Assembly: GCA_040757575.1 (NCBI GenBank)
Contig: JBFLXA010000016.1
Coordinates: 8,339 to 72,338 of the forward strand
Reading direction: 5' to 3'
Source: PFJX01 sp040757575
GTDB taxonomy: Bacteria; Pseudomonadota; Gammaproteobacteria; Burkholderiales; Thiobacillaceae
Length of the DNA: 64,000 nucleotides
Position 1 is the stretch's first letter, and each line of letters opens with the position of its first letter. A program made the position numbers and the translations under genes. The notes below the pieces were generated by a model. That model had not been told where the DNA came from. It saw nothing but the letters and a program-made list of their open reading frames with translations, and ran no database searches. This document shows, one piece after another, positions 18,393-27,559 of this stretch.

Positions 18393-19726
18393 CTGCCTTC
18401 ATCATCATGGCCATCCTGGCCCTCATGCTGGTCACCGGCACGCCCATCTCCATCGCCCTGGGGATGACGGTGTTGTCCTTCCTGGTGCTGTTCTCGTCCT
18501 TCGACATGGTGACGGTGAACATCATCTCCCAGCGTCTGTTCACCGGCCTGGAAAGCTTCGCCATCATGGCCGTGCCCTTCTTCGTCCTGGCGGGGGCCTT
18601 CCTGACAGATGGAGGCGTGGCCAGGCGAATCATCCAGTTCGCCATTACCCTGGTGGGCTGGATGCCCGGTGGGCTGGCCATGGCCTCCGTGCTTGCCTGT
18701 GCCTTTTTCGCCACCCTGTCCGGCTCCAGTCCGGCCACGGTGATGGCCATCGGTTCCATCATGCTGCCGGCCATGGTGAGCCAGGGGTATCCCAAGGGCT
18801 TTTCCACGGCGGTCATCGCCAGCTCCGGTTCCCTGGGTATCCTGATCCCGCCCTCCATCGTCCTCATCATCTTCGCCGTGGCCACTTCGGAATCCGCCGG
18901 CAAGTTGTTCGTGGCGGGCATCGTGCCGGGCTTCCTGCTGGCTTTGTTGCTGATGGGTGTGACCTTTCTATATGCGAAGAAGCACAACTTTCCCACCGTG
19001 CCCCGGGCCAGTTTCAAGGAGGTGGTGAAATCCTTCCTGGACGCCTTCTGGGGCCTGATGCTGGTGGTCATCGTCATGGGAGGCATTTACGGTGGCATCT
19101 TCACACCCACGGAGGCGGCGTCGGTGTCGGCGGTGTATGCCTTCGTCTGCGCCACCTTCATCTACAAGAGTCTGAAACTGAAGGATGTACCCAAGGTGTT
19201 GCTGCACGCGGCCAACACCTCGGCCATGCTGCTGTACATCATCACCAACGCCATCCTGTTCAACTTCCTGCTTACGTCCGAACAGATACCCCAGGCCCTG
19301 GCCCAGTGGGTTACGGACCAGGACCTCCAGGCCTGGCAGTTTCTGCTCATCATCAATATCGTGCTGCTGCTGGCGGGACAGTTCATGGAGCCCAGCTCCA
19401 TCATCCTCATTCTGGCGCCCCTGTTCCTGCCCATCGCCGTGCACCTGGGCATCGATCCCATCCACCTGGGCATCATCATGACCATCAACATGGAGATCGG
19501 CATGCTGACGCCGCCGGTCGGCCTGAACCTGTATGTGGCCAGCCATTTGTCCAAGCTGGGCCTGACGGCGGTGAGCAAGGCGGCCTTGCCCTTTGTGGGC
19601 GTCATGCTCGTTTACCTGATGCTCATCACCTTCGTGCCGGAGATTTCCCTCTGGCTAGTGGACCTGCTCTACCCGGAGGGGCCTGGCTTGGCCACATCCG
19701 CTGGCGGAATAGAAGCCTACGACTGA
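18389..19726 (+). CDS. dctM: TRAP transporter large permease subunit, DctM family
   Basis: 445 residues with about 12 membrane segments. It shows the DctM landmarks ATLSGSSPATVMAIGSIMLP, GSLGILIPPSI and TPTEAASVSAVYA, and a near-terminal EIGMLTPPVGLNLYV. It forms the ion-coupled transport channel of the TRAP system. The operon ends here; no strong terminator hairpin is visible in the 180 bp before the next gene. Confidence 0.95.
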   Translation: MTAFIIMAILALMLVTGTPISIALGMTVLSFLVLFSSFDMVTVNIISQRLFTGLESFAIMAVPFFVLAGAFLTDGGVARRIIQFAITLVGWMPGGLAMASVLACAFFATLSGSSPATVMAIGSIMLPAMVSQGYPKGFSTAVIASSGSLGILIPPSIVLIIFAVATSESAGKLFVAGIVPGFLLALLLMGVTFLYAKKHNFPTVPRASFKEVVKSFLDAFWGLMLVVIVMGGIYGGIFTPTEAASVSAVYAFVCATFIYKSLKLKDVPKVLLHAANTSAMLLYIITNAILFNFLLTSEQIPQALAQWVTDQDLQAWQFLLIINIVLLLAGQFMEPSSIILILAPLFLPIAVHLGIDPIHLGIIMTINMEIGMLTPPVGLNLYVASHLSKLGLTAVSKAALPFVGVMLVYLMLITFVPEISLWLVDLLYPEGPGLATSAGGIEAYD

Positions 19727-19905
19727 AGATATCTATTGGGAGCGAAAGGTCTTGTGCTTGCGGGCTAATGTGAAAGCCCTCACAGCAGGTGTAATGACCG
19801 GCATGTATAGTGAAACCGTAATGGGGGCTAGCTGGCCCCGGATCTGATTGCGGTGCATCCCTCTGGGAGAGGGGGCGATTGTTTTTCTTTTCAATGGAGC
19901 AAACC

Positions 19906-21321
19906 ATGCGAGCGAGCTATTTTTCCCTTTCTTCCCTGAGTGCAGCCCTGTTGTGCTGCGGCGTGATGAGCGCCCAGGCGGCGGTGGGCACTTATTATGA
20001 CCCCACCAACCAGGCCGCCAATACCGGTAAGACCGTCGGTTATGAGCTTTACAACACCATCGGTTGCCCGGGCAAGGGCCTGCTGGACCCGGGATGCTCC
20101 GTGCAGCAACCCGTCGCGCCTGCCCCCAAGCCGGCGGCCAAGCTGCCCAGCTGCCCCCTGCCTGCCGGCGCCATTCCCGGCGACAAGATGCCTGCCGATG
20201 CCAAGGCCGGCCAGTGCTTCGCCAAGGTGGTGCGTCCGGCTACCTTCCGCACCGAGACCGAGCGCAAGCTGGTGAAGGAAGCGGGTGAAAAGATCGATAC
20301 CCTGCCTGCCAAGTATGAGACCGTGAAGGAGCGGGTGCTGGTCAAGGAAGCCAGCGAGAAGATCGAAATCCTGCCCCCCGTCTACAAGGCCGTGAAGGTC
20401 CGGGTGCAGAGCGAGGAAATCCAGGAAGTGGTGCCCGCCGTCTATGAGACGGTGATGGAAAAGGTCCTGGTCAAGGAAGCCAGCACCCGCCTGGAGGAAG
20501 TGCCCGCCGTGTACGAGGAGGTGGAGGAGAAGGTGCTGGTGAAGCCCGCCTCCAAGAAGGCCATCGAAATCCCCGCCGTGTACGAGACCGTCACCGAGAA
20601 GAAACTGGTGCGGGAGGCCTTTACCACCTGGAAACCGGGTACCCATACCAACATCCAGAAGGTGGACGAGGCCACCGGCCAGATCATGTGTCTGGTGGAA
20701 GTGCCCGCCGTGTATGAGGACGTGTCCCGCCAGGTCATCAAGACCCCGGCTTCCGTGCGCTATGAAGAGATCCCGGCCGAGTACCAGACCGTCAAGAAGA
20801 CCGTGCTGAAGTCTCCGGCCACCACCCGCACCATCCAGATTCCGGCCGAATACGCCGAGCGGGAAGTGAAGAAGCTGGTGAAGCCTGCCTCCACGGTGAC
20901 CAAGGTGGTGCCCGTGGATTACGAGCGGGAGATCATGACCGTGGTGCAGCCCGCCACCGAGAAGCGCATCCCCATCCCGGCCGAGTATGCCGAGCGGGAA
21001 GTGACCAAGCTGGTGGCCCCGGCCAAGGAAGTGCGCGTGCCCATCCCCGCCGAGTACACCGATGTGCCCAAGGAAGTCATGGTCTGCCCGGTGCAGAGCT
21101 ATTGGACCGAAGTGCTGTGCGACGTGAACGCCACCCCCGCCAAGGTGGCCGAGATCCAGAACGCCCTGCGCCAGGCAGGCTTCTACAACGCCCCCTCCAA
21201 CGGCAAGCTGGATGACGCCACCATGAAGGCCATTGCCGACTTCCAGAAGTCCAAGGGCCTGCCGGTGGATGGCTACGTCAACATGGCCACGGTGAAGGCA
21301 CTGGGCGTGTCACCCCAGTAA
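19906..21321 (+). CDS. Exported 23-residue-repeat protein with C-terminal peptidoglycan-binding domain
   Basis: 471 residues. ATG 19906 is chosen: a GGAG box is correctly spaced and a signal peptide follows (cleavage near AQA-AV); an in-frame ATG at 19894 is less likely. After a Cys- and Pro-rich region come about eleven tandem repeats of about 23 residues of the form PA-x-YE-x-V-x(3)-VLVK-x-AS-x(5)-I. One is interrupted by an insert of about 20 residues. The last about 60 residues form a PG-binding-1 domain (EIQNALRQAGFY ... ATMKAIADFQKSKGLPVDG). It is probably a periplasmic or surface spacer anchored to the cell wall. The transcript ends at a strong terminator. Confidence 0.85.
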   Translation: MRASYFSLSSLSAALLCCGVMSAQAAVGTYYDPTNQAANTGKTVGYELYNTIGCPGKGLLDPGCSVQQPVAPAPKPAAKLPSCPLPAGAIPGDKMPADAKAGQCFAKVVRPATFRTETERKLVKEAGEKIDTLPAKYETVKERVLVKEASEKIEILPPVYKAVKVRVQSEEIQEVVPAVYETVMEKVLVKEASTRLEEVPAVYEEVEEKVLVKPASKKAIEIPAVYETVTEKKLVREAFTTWKPGTHTNIQKVDEATGQIMCLVEVPAVYEDVSRQVIKTPASVRYEEIPAEYQTVKKTVLKSPATTRTIQIPAEYAEREVKKLVKPASTVTKVVPVDYEREIMTVVQPATEKRIPIPAEYAEREVTKLVAPAKEVRVPIPAEYTDVPKEVMVCPVQSYWTEVLCDVNATPAKVAEIQNALRQAGFYNAPSNGKLDDATMKAIADFQKSKGLPVDGYVNMATVKALGVSPQ

Positions 21322-21354
21322 GCAATAACCCGCCCTGTAATGGGGCCAATCAGG

Positions 21355-21385
21355 GCGGCACGGCTACTCCGTGCCGCTTTTTTTT
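21355..21385 (+). terminator. Rho-independent terminator after the repeat-protein gene
   Basis: A 9-bp GC stem GCGGCACGG / CCGTGCCGC with a 5-base loop is followed by eight T. A second hairpin (CGCCCTG...CAGGGCG, 21331-21357) lies directly upstream and partly overlaps. Confidence 0.9.
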
Positions 21386-21497
21386 CGTCTGGTACATGCG
21401 GGGGTTTGAAGCACCATTCGTAAATGAGAAAATTCTTATTTAGGTTTCCGATGGCTCAACCTGGCCGGCTTCCGGCGGGATCAGATTTTATAAAAAC

Positions 21498-24404
21498 ATG
21501 ACACAGACCCCAGCAAGCTCCGCCCTCCATGAAGAGGTGCGCACCACCACCTGCTACATGTGCGCCTGCCGTTGCGGCATCAAGGTGCATCTGCAGAATG
21601 GCCAGGTGCGATTCATCGAGGGTAACCCGGACCATCCCCTGAACCAGGGCGTGCTCTGCGCCAAGGGTTCCTCCGGGATCATGAAACAGTATTCCCCAGG
21701 CCGGCTTACCCAACCCCTGCGTCGCAAGCAGGGGGCAGAGCGGGGCGCCGGCGAATTCGAACCCATTTCCTGGGAGGAGGCCTTCGCCCTCATCGAGGAA
21801 CGCCTGGCGAAGATCCGCGCCACGGACCCGAAAAAATTCGCCCTGTTCACCGGCCGGGACCAGATGCAGGCCCTGACCGGCCTGTTCGCGCGCCAGTTCG
21901 GTACCCCCAACTACGCGGCCCACGGCGGTTTCTGTTCCGTGAACATGGCGGCGGGCCTGATCTACACCATCGGCGGTTCTTTCTGGGAATTCGGCGGGCC
22001 GGACCTGGACCGGGCCAAGCTGTTCGTCATGATCGGCACGGCGGAAGACCACCATTCCAACCCCATGAAGATCGCCCTGTCGAAGTTCAAGCGCGACGGT
22101 GGCCGCTTCATCTCCATCAACCCGGTGCGCACCGGCTATTCCGCCATCGCCGACGAATGGGTGCCCATCAAGCCCGGCACCGACGGCGCCCTGCTCCTGG
22201 CCCTGATCCACGAGATCATCAAGCAGGGCCTCTATGACCGGGACTTCCTGGTGCAGTACACCAACGCCGCCGAACTGGTGAACCTGGACCCGGACAGCCC
22301 GGAAGAAGGCATGTTCGTGCGTTTCGAGGTGCCGCCGGAAGAGGGCTGCTTCGACCCCCAGAACAAGCTCTGGTGGGACCGGGAGATGGATCGCCCCGTG
22401 GGCACCCACACCCCCGGCGTGGACCCCCGCCTGCTGGGGGAATTCAAGCTTTCCGACGGCACGCCGGTGAAGCCCGCTTTCCAGTTGCTCACCGAGCGGG
22501 TGGAGCATTACACCCCGGAATGGGCCGCCGGCATCACCGGTATTCCCGTCGAGACCATTCGCCGTCTGGCCTATGAAATGGGGGTCACGGCCCGGGACCA
22601 GAAGATCGAGCTGCCCATCGCCTGGACCGACGTGTGGGACAACGAACACCAGAGCATCACCGGCAACCCGGTGGCCTTCCATGCCATGCGGGGCCTGGCG
22701 GCCCACTCCAACGGCTTCCATACCATCCGCGCCCTGGGCATCCTCATGTCCATCCTGGGCACCATCGACCGGCCCGGCGGCTTCAGGCACAAGGCGCCGT
22801 TCCCCCGGCCCATTCCCCCCTGCCCGAAGACCCCGACAAAACCGGAAGACGTACAGCCCGACACCCCCCTGAACGGCATGCCCCTGGGCTGGCCGGCGGA
22901 CCCGGACGACCTGTTCGTGGACGGAGTGGGGGAGCCGGTGCGCATCGACAAGGCCTTCTCCTGGGAATATCCCCTGTCGGTCCACGGTCTGATGCACAAC
23001 GTCATCACCAATGCCTGGCGGGGCGACCCCTACAAGATCGACACCCTGCTCATCTTCATGGCCAACATGAGCTGGAACTCCACCATGAACGCGGTGGAGG
23101 TGCGCAAGATGCTGAACGACAAGGATGAACAGGGTGAGTACAAGATCCCCTACATCATCGTCGCCGACGCCTTCCAGTCGGAGATGACCGCCTTTGCCGA
23201 CCTGGTGCTGCCGGATACCACCTATCTGGAGCGCCACGACGTGATGTCCATGCTGGACCGGCCCATCTCCGAGTTCGACGGCCCGGTGGACTCCGTGCGC
23301 ATCCCCGTGCTGCCCCCCACCGGCGAGTGCAAGCCCTTCCAGGAAGTGCTCATCGAGCTGGGTTCCCGGCTGAAACTGCCGGCCTTCACCGACAGCCAGG
23401 GCAAGCGCAAGTACAGGGACTACCCGGACTTCATCACCCGCTTTGAGACCGCGCCGGGTTCCGGCATCGGCTTCCTGGCGGGCTGGCGGGGCCTGGGGGG
23501 TGAGAAATCCATGAAGGGGGAGCCCAACCCCAACCAGTGGCAGATGTATGAGCAGAACAACTGCGTCTTCCACTACCACATGCCCAAGTCCTACCAGTAC
23601 ATGCGCAACTGGAACCAGGGTTACCTGCAATGGGCCCAGGCCCACGGCATGACCCGCCACGCGGAGCCCATCAACTGCCACATCTATTCCGAGGTGTTGC
23701 AGAAATTCCGGCTGGCGGCCCAGGGCAAGGGCCAGGGACGGCAGCCCCCGGAGCGTCTGAAGCAGCGCATCGCCACCTATTTCGATCCGTTGCCCTTCTA
23801 CTACGAGCCCCTGGAGGCCACCCTCTCGGACAAGCACAAGTACCCGCTGAATGCCGTGACCCAGCGGCCCATGGCCATGTATCACTCCTGGGACAGCCAG
23901 AACGCCTGGTTGCGGCAGATCCACGCCTACAACTACCTGTACGTGAACCCGAAGACGGCGGCGGCCCAGGGCATCTCTGATGACGACTGGATCTGGGTGG
24001 AATCCCAGTGGGGCCGGGTGAAGGCCCTGGCCCGCCTGTCCGAAGCCGTGGAGCCAGGCACCGTGTGGACCTGGAACGCCATCGGCAAGGCCGCCGGCGC
24101 CTGGAACCTGGACAAGAACGCCAACGAGTGCAAGCAGGGCTTCCTGCTCAACCATGTGATCTCCGAGGAACTGCCTCCCACCGAGGCGGGAGATCACCTG
24201 TCCAACTCCGACCCGGTCACCGGCCAGGCGGCCTGGTACGACGTACGGGTGCGGATCTACAAGGCCGCCGAGGACGAACAGGGGGAAACCTGGCCCCAGT
24301 TCCAGCCCGTGCCTTCTGCCCCGGGTACGCCCAAACGGCAGAAGTGGCTGAATTACTTTGCCGGCAAGTTTGTGGAAAAACGGGAAAAGGGAAACGGGAA
24401 ATGA
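21498..24404 (+). CDS. soeA: Molybdopterin oxidoreductase catalytic subunit, probable sulfite dehydrogenase SoeA
   Basis: 968 residues. An N-terminal [4Fe-4S] site is formed by C19, C22, C26 and C54 (CYMCACRCG ... VLCAKG). Molybdopterin and MGD-binding domains follow. No Tat signal is present, so the enzyme is cytoplasmic. Together with the four-cluster ferredoxin subunit and DmsC-like anchor downstream this matches the SoeABC sulfite:quinone oxidoreductase of sulfur oxidisers, which converts sulfite to sulfate. A related thiosulfate, polysulfide or DMSO reductase-type role is less likely but not excluded. The final residues (KREKGNGK) and stop codon are encoded by the left arm of a heptamer repeat. 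Confidence 0.8.
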   Translation: MTQTPASSALHEEVRTTTCYMCACRCGIKVHLQNGQVRFIEGNPDHPLNQGVLCAKGSSGIMKQYSPGRLTQPLRRKQGAERGAGEFEPISWEEAFALIEERLAKIRATDPKKFALFTGRDQMQALTGLFARQFGTPNYAAHGGFCSVNMAAGLIYTIGGSFWEFGGPDLDRAKLFVMIGTAEDHHSNPMKIALSKFKRDGGRFISINPVRTGYSAIADEWVPIKPGTDGALLLALIHEIIKQGLYDRDFLVQYTNAAELVNLDPDSPEEGMFVRFEVPPEEGCFDPQNKLWWDREMDRPVGTHTPGVDPRLLGEFKLSDGTPVKPAFQLLTERVEHYTPEWAAGITGIPVETIRRLAYEMGVTARDQKIELPIAWTDVWDNEHQSITGNPVAFHAMRGLAAHSNGFHTIRALGILMSILGTIDRPGGFRHKAPFPRPIPPCPKTPTKPEDVQPDTPLNGMPLGWPADPDDLFVDGVGEPVRIDKAFSWEYPLSVHGLMHNVITNAWRGDPYKIDTLLIFMANMSWNSTMNAVEVRKMLNDKDEQGEYKIPYIIVADAFQSEMTAFADLVLPDTTYLERHDVMSMLDRPISEFDGPVDSVRIPVLPPTGECKPFQEVLIELGSRLKLPAFTDSQGKRKYRDYPDFITRFETAPGSGIGFLAGWRGLGGEKSMKGEPNPNQWQMYEQNNCVFHYHMPKSYQYMRNWNQGYLQWAQAHGMTRHAEPINCHIYSEVLQKFRLAAQGKGQGRQPPERLKQRIATYFDPLPFYYEPLEATLSDKHKYPLNAVTQRPMAMYHSWDSQNAWLRQIHAYNYLYVNPKTAAAQGISDDDWIWVESQWGRVKALARLSEAVEPGTVWTWNAIGKAAGAWNLDKNANECKQGFLLNHVISEELPPTEAGDHLSNSDPVTGQAAWYDVRVRIYKAAEDEQGETWPQFQPVPSAPGTPKRQKWLNYFAGKFVEKREKGNGK

Positions 24405-24485
24405 CCAGCGGGAAACGCAAAATCGTCACGGTGTATTGCATTGGAGGGCGGGTCACGTTTCCCGTGTCTCGTTTCCCGTTTCCCC
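24381..24485. repeat. Heptamer inverted repeat between soeA and soeB
   Basis: The left arm reads CGGGAAA, AGGGAAA, CGGGAAA, TGACCAG, CGGGAAA (24381-24415). The right arm reads TTTCCCG, TGTCTCG, TTTCCCG, TTTCCCC (24458-24485). Period 7, arms complementary, about 42 bp between them. The left arm supplies the last codons and stop of soeA. Confidence 0.9.
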
Positions 24486-24501
24486 ATGCGAGGCAATCGT
24501 C

Positions 24502-25227
24502 ATGACTCAATTGGCCCTGGTCATCGACCTCAACGTCTGCGTGGGCTGTCACGCCTGCGTCACTTCCTGCAAGCAGTGGAACACCTCCGGCCAGGCCGGT
24601 CCCCTGTTCGACGACAACCCCTATGGCAAGGACCCCACGGGTACCTTCTTCAACCGGGTGCAGACCTATGAGGTGGGTGAATTCCCCTGCACGGAAACCC
24701 TCCACTTCCCCAAGTCCTGTCTGCATTGCGAAGACGCACCCTGCGTGCCGGTGTGTCCCACGGGCGCCAGTTACAAGCGCAAGGAGGACGGCATCGTTCT
24801 GGTGGACTACGACAAGTGCATCGGCTGCAAGTACTGCTCCTGGGCCTGTCCCTATGGCGCCCGGGAGTTCGACGAAAACCAGAAGGTGATGAAGAAGTGC
24901 ACCCTCTGCGTCGATCGCATCTACGACGAGAACATCCCGGAAGACCGGCGCAAGCCTGCCTGCGTGATCTCCTGTCCCACCAGTGCCCGCCTGTTCGGCG
25001 ACGTGCACGACCCGGACTCCGATGTGTCCATCGCCATCCGGGAGAACGGTGGCTACCAGCTCATGCCCGAATGGGGTACTAAGCCGGCCAACCACTATCT
25101 GCCGAGGCGCAAGACCAAGCTGCGCATCCACGAGGACGAACTGGTGCGGGCGGACAACCCCCTGAAGAAGGAAGACATCCGCCACGAAGTTACCAAGGAC
25201 GCCACCCTGGACGACTGGCTCATGTAA
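24502..25227 (+). CDS. soeB: Four-cluster ferredoxin subunit, probable SoeB
   Basis: 241 residues. Four cysteine clusters typical of DmsB/SoeB electron-transfer subunits are visible: CVGCHACVTSCK near the N terminus, CLHCEDAPCVPVCP, CIGCKYCSWACP, and CTLCVDR paired with CVISCP. It passes electrons from the molybdenum subunit to the membrane anchor. Start ATG 24502, with upstream in-frame codons lying inside the heptamer repeat. It is flanked on both sides by such repeats. Confidence 0.88.
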   Translation: MTQLALVIDLNVCVGCHACVTSCKQWNTSGQAGPLFDDNPYGKDPTGTFFNRVQTYEVGEFPCTETLHFPKSCLHCEDAPCVPVCPTGASYKRKEDGIVLVDYDKCIGCKYCSWACPYGAREFDENQKVMKKCTLCVDRIYDENIPEDRRKPACVISCPTSARLFGDVHDPDSDVSIAIRENGGYQLMPEWGTKPANHYLPRRKTKLRIHEDELVRADNPLKKEDIRHEVTKDATLDDWLM

Positions 25228-25230
25228 AGA

Positions 25231-25314
25231 AAGTCGCAAGTGGCAAGGGGCAAGTTGCCAGCAGGCCGTAGCCCCGCGTGCAACTCGCCACTTGCAACTT
25301 GCCACCTGTAACTG
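25231..25314. repeat. Heptamer inverted repeat between soeB and soeC
   Basis: The left arm reads AAGTCGC, AAGTGGC, AAGGGGC, AAGTTGC (25231-25258). The right arm reads GCAACTC, GCCACTT, GCAACTT, GCCACCT, GTAACTG (25280-25314). Same period and architecture as the soeA-soeB element but with an unrelated unit. It begins 3 bp after the soeB stop. Confidence 0.9.
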
Positions 25315-25322
25315 GAGTAGAC

Positions 25323-26294
25323 ATGCATCCCGCTTTTTCCGTCATTTTCCTGACCACCCTCATCGGCGTGGGCCAGGGCCTGTTCCTGGCCCTGTTCTCC
25401 AGCCAGGCCTACACGGTGGTGAACGTGCTGCCGGCCCAGTCCGGTGGCTATTACGCCCTGGGCAGCGCCATTGCCCTGGCTTTCCTGGTGGCCGGCCTGG
25501 TGGCCTCCTTTTTCCACCTGGGGCACCCGGAACGGGCCTGGCGGGCGGCCACCCAGTGGCGCACCTCCTGGCTGTCCCGGGAAGTCATCGCCCTGCCGGC
25601 GGTGATGGGCCTGGTGTTCGTATACGCCCTGGTGAACGGCCTGGGCCTGGATGCGGATCTCTACGGCCTGGGCCTGGACGGTCAGGTGCCCCTGACCGTG
25701 GGGGTGCTGGGGGTGGTGGCCACCCTGGTGCTGTTCCTCTGCACCGGCATGATCTACGGCTGCATCAAGTTCCTGCAGGAATGGGCCACACCCCTGACCC
25801 CCTTCAACTATTTCCTGTTGGGCACCGCTTCCGGCTTCAGCTTCGCGGCGGCCTTTGCCGCCCAGGCCGCGCCGGAGCTGATGCCCTTCTACGCCGGCTG
25901 GGCCATGGCCCTCACCCTGGCGGGGCTGGTGTCCCGCAGCGCGGCCCTGATCCGCAACGGCCGCCTGAAGGCCAAATCCACGGTGCAGACCGCCATCGGT
26001 GTGCGCCATAACCAGGTGAAACAGCGTTCCATGGGCATGATGGGCGGTTCCTACAACACCCGGGAATACTTCCATGGCCGCACCCTGGCCTTCATGAAGT
26101 CCATCAAATGGCTGTTTCTGGTGCTGGTGTTTCCAGTGCCCGTGGCCCTGATGTGGCTGGGCATGGCCAACGGGGATGCAGCCCTCCTGGCGGTGGCTTT
26201 CGGGGTCCAGTATGTGGGCTTGTTGTTTGAGCGCTGGTTCTTCTTTGCCCAGGCCAACCATCCCCAGAACATCTATTACCAGGTGGTGGGCTGA
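25323..26294 (+). CDS. soeC: DmsC/NrfD-type membrane anchor subunit, probable SoeC
   Basis: 323 residues, about eight membrane segments, with the DmsC-family features FHLGHPERAWRA and an early GVGQGLFL segment. It anchors SoeAB to the inner membrane and hands electrons to the quinone pool. ATG 25323 follows TGGAG. The heptamer repeat fills the space between soeB and this gene, so the operon is likely still cotranscribed through it. Confidence 0.87.
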   Translation: MHPAFSVIFLTTLIGVGQGLFLALFSSQAYTVVNVLPAQSGGYYALGSAIALAFLVAGLVASFFHLGHPERAWRAATQWRTSWLSREVIALPAVMGLVFVYALVNGLGLDADLYGLGLDGQVPLTVGVLGVVATLVLFLCTGMIYGCIKFLQEWATPLTPFNYFLLGTASGFSFAAAFAAQAAPELMPFYAGWAMALTLAGLVSRSAALIRNGRLKAKSTVQTAIGVRHNQVKQRSMGMMGGSYNTREYFHGRTLAFMKSIKWLFLVLVFPVPVALMWLGMANGDAALLAVAFGVQYVGLLFERWFFFAQANHPQNIYYQVVG

Positions 26295-26368
26295 TCTGGC
26301 CTGGCGCTTCAAGATCGGCCGGTTGCGGCCGATAATCTCCCTGTTACAGGATCAGACAGGGAGACCTC

Positions 26369-27529
26369 GTGGCCAGCATCATCCAGCTTCTGCACGCAAT
26401 GGTGCAGAAAGAAGCGTCCGACCTGTTCATCACCGCCGGGGCCCGTATCAGCCTGAAGATCGACGGCCGTGTACGGCCCACCTCCCTGCCTGAGGTGACG
26501 CCGGATGAGGCCCGTGCGCTGGCCTACGAATTGATGACGGCGGACCAGATCCAGCGTTTCGAGGCCACCCGGGAGATGAACTTCGGTTACGGCATTCCGG
26601 GCACGGGGCGCTTTCGTTTCAACGTTTTCCAGCAGCGGGGCGCCGTGGCGGTGGTGGTGCGCCGACTGTCATCCGAAGTGCCGAGCCTGGAGCAACTGAA
26701 GATGCCCCGGGTGCTGGAGCGGCTTTCCCTGGAGCGGCGGGGCCTTTTGCTGGTGGTGGGCGCTACCGGCTCCGGCAAGACCTCCACCATGGCCTCCATG
26801 ATCGAACACCGGAACAGCCGGGTGGAGGGTCATATCTTGACGGTGGAAGACCCCATCGAATACGTGTTCCGACACAAGAAGTCCCTGGTGAACCAGCGGG
26901 AAGTTGGCACCGACACCGATTCCTACAACGTGGCCCTGATGAATGCCCTGCGGGAAGCACCGGACATGATCATGGTGGGGGAAATCCGGGACCGGAACAC
27001 CATGGAGCAGGTGATCAGCTACGCCAATACCGGCCACTTCTGCCTTTCCACCCTGCACGCCATCAACAGTTACCAGGCCCTGGTGCGGGCCATCACCTTC
27101 TTCCCCCAGGATGCCCGCCAGTCCGTGCTGTTCGACCTGGCCACCTGCCTGGTGGGCATCGTCGCCCAGCGGCTGGTGCGTACCAAAACCGGTGAACGGG
27201 TGCCGGCGGTTGAGGTGTTCGGAGTCAACTACCATGTGCGGGAGCTGATCCGGGAGGGCAAGCTGGACGAGATCCGGGAGATCATCGAAAAGGGCCGCTC
27301 CGACGACATGCAGAGCTTCGACTACGCCCTGATCCAGCTGGTGCGGGAAGGAAAAATCGATTTCGAGGAAGCCAGGATCAACTCGGACTCCCCCCGCCAG
27401 TTGCACCTGCTGGCGGAGCAGGGGGAGGAGGAACACGGCGGATCAGTCCAGGCCCCGGCGGCGGACAGCCTGCTGGAAGACGGCCCCCCGGCCCTGGATC
27501 TGCCCAGTATCGAGCTGCCCCGGGTGTGA
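26369..27529 (+). CDS. pilU: Type IV pilus retraction ATPase of the PilT/PilU family, probably PilU
   Basis: 386 residues from a GTG start behind GGGAGA. Walker A GATGSGKTS lies at about residues 131-139, with the Asp box VEDPIEYVF, a degenerate Walker B/His-box region (MVGEIRDRNTMEQVISYANTGHF), and the AIRA-like region. The length exceeds PilT (about 345) and matches PilU (about 380), with the extra acidic C terminus. It should power twitching-pilus retraction together with PilT, which is not in this window. Confidence 0.88.
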   Translation: MASIIQLLHAMVQKEASDLFITAGARISLKIDGRVRPTSLPEVTPDEARALAYELMTADQIQRFEATREMNFGYGIPGTGRFRFNVFQQRGAVAVVVRRLSSEVPSLEQLKMPRVLERLSLERRGLLLVVGATGSGKTSTMASMIEHRNSRVEGHILTVEDPIEYVFRHKKSLVNQREVGTDTDSYNVALMNALREAPDMIMVGEIRDRNTMEQVISYANTGHFCLSTLHAINSYQALVRAITFFPQDARQSVLFDLATCLVGIVAQRLVRTKTGERVPAVEVFGVNYHVRELIREGKLDEIREIIEKGRSDDMQSFDYALIQLVREGKIDFEEARINSDSPRQLHLLAEQGEEEHGGSVQAPAADSLLEDGPPALDLPSIELPRV

Positions 27530-27559
27530 TGTTTCCAGCGTAGTGGGCGAGGGCCGCAC

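Noticed and set aside
19727..19905. Possible riboswitch in the leader of the repeat-protein gene
   Set aside because: A small GGGGGCTAGCTGGCCCC hairpin is present, but no conserved riboswitch core could be recognised.
21456..24197. 913-codon open frame on the minus strand antisense to soeA
   Set aside because: Shadow of the strongly supported molybdopterin gene; composition is Gly/Val/His-rich with no recognisable motif.
24381..25314. Possible CRISPR array or terminators at the soe heptamer repeats
   Set aside because: The units are 7 bp without spacers, arranged as inverted arms, and lie inside a single operon without T-runs.
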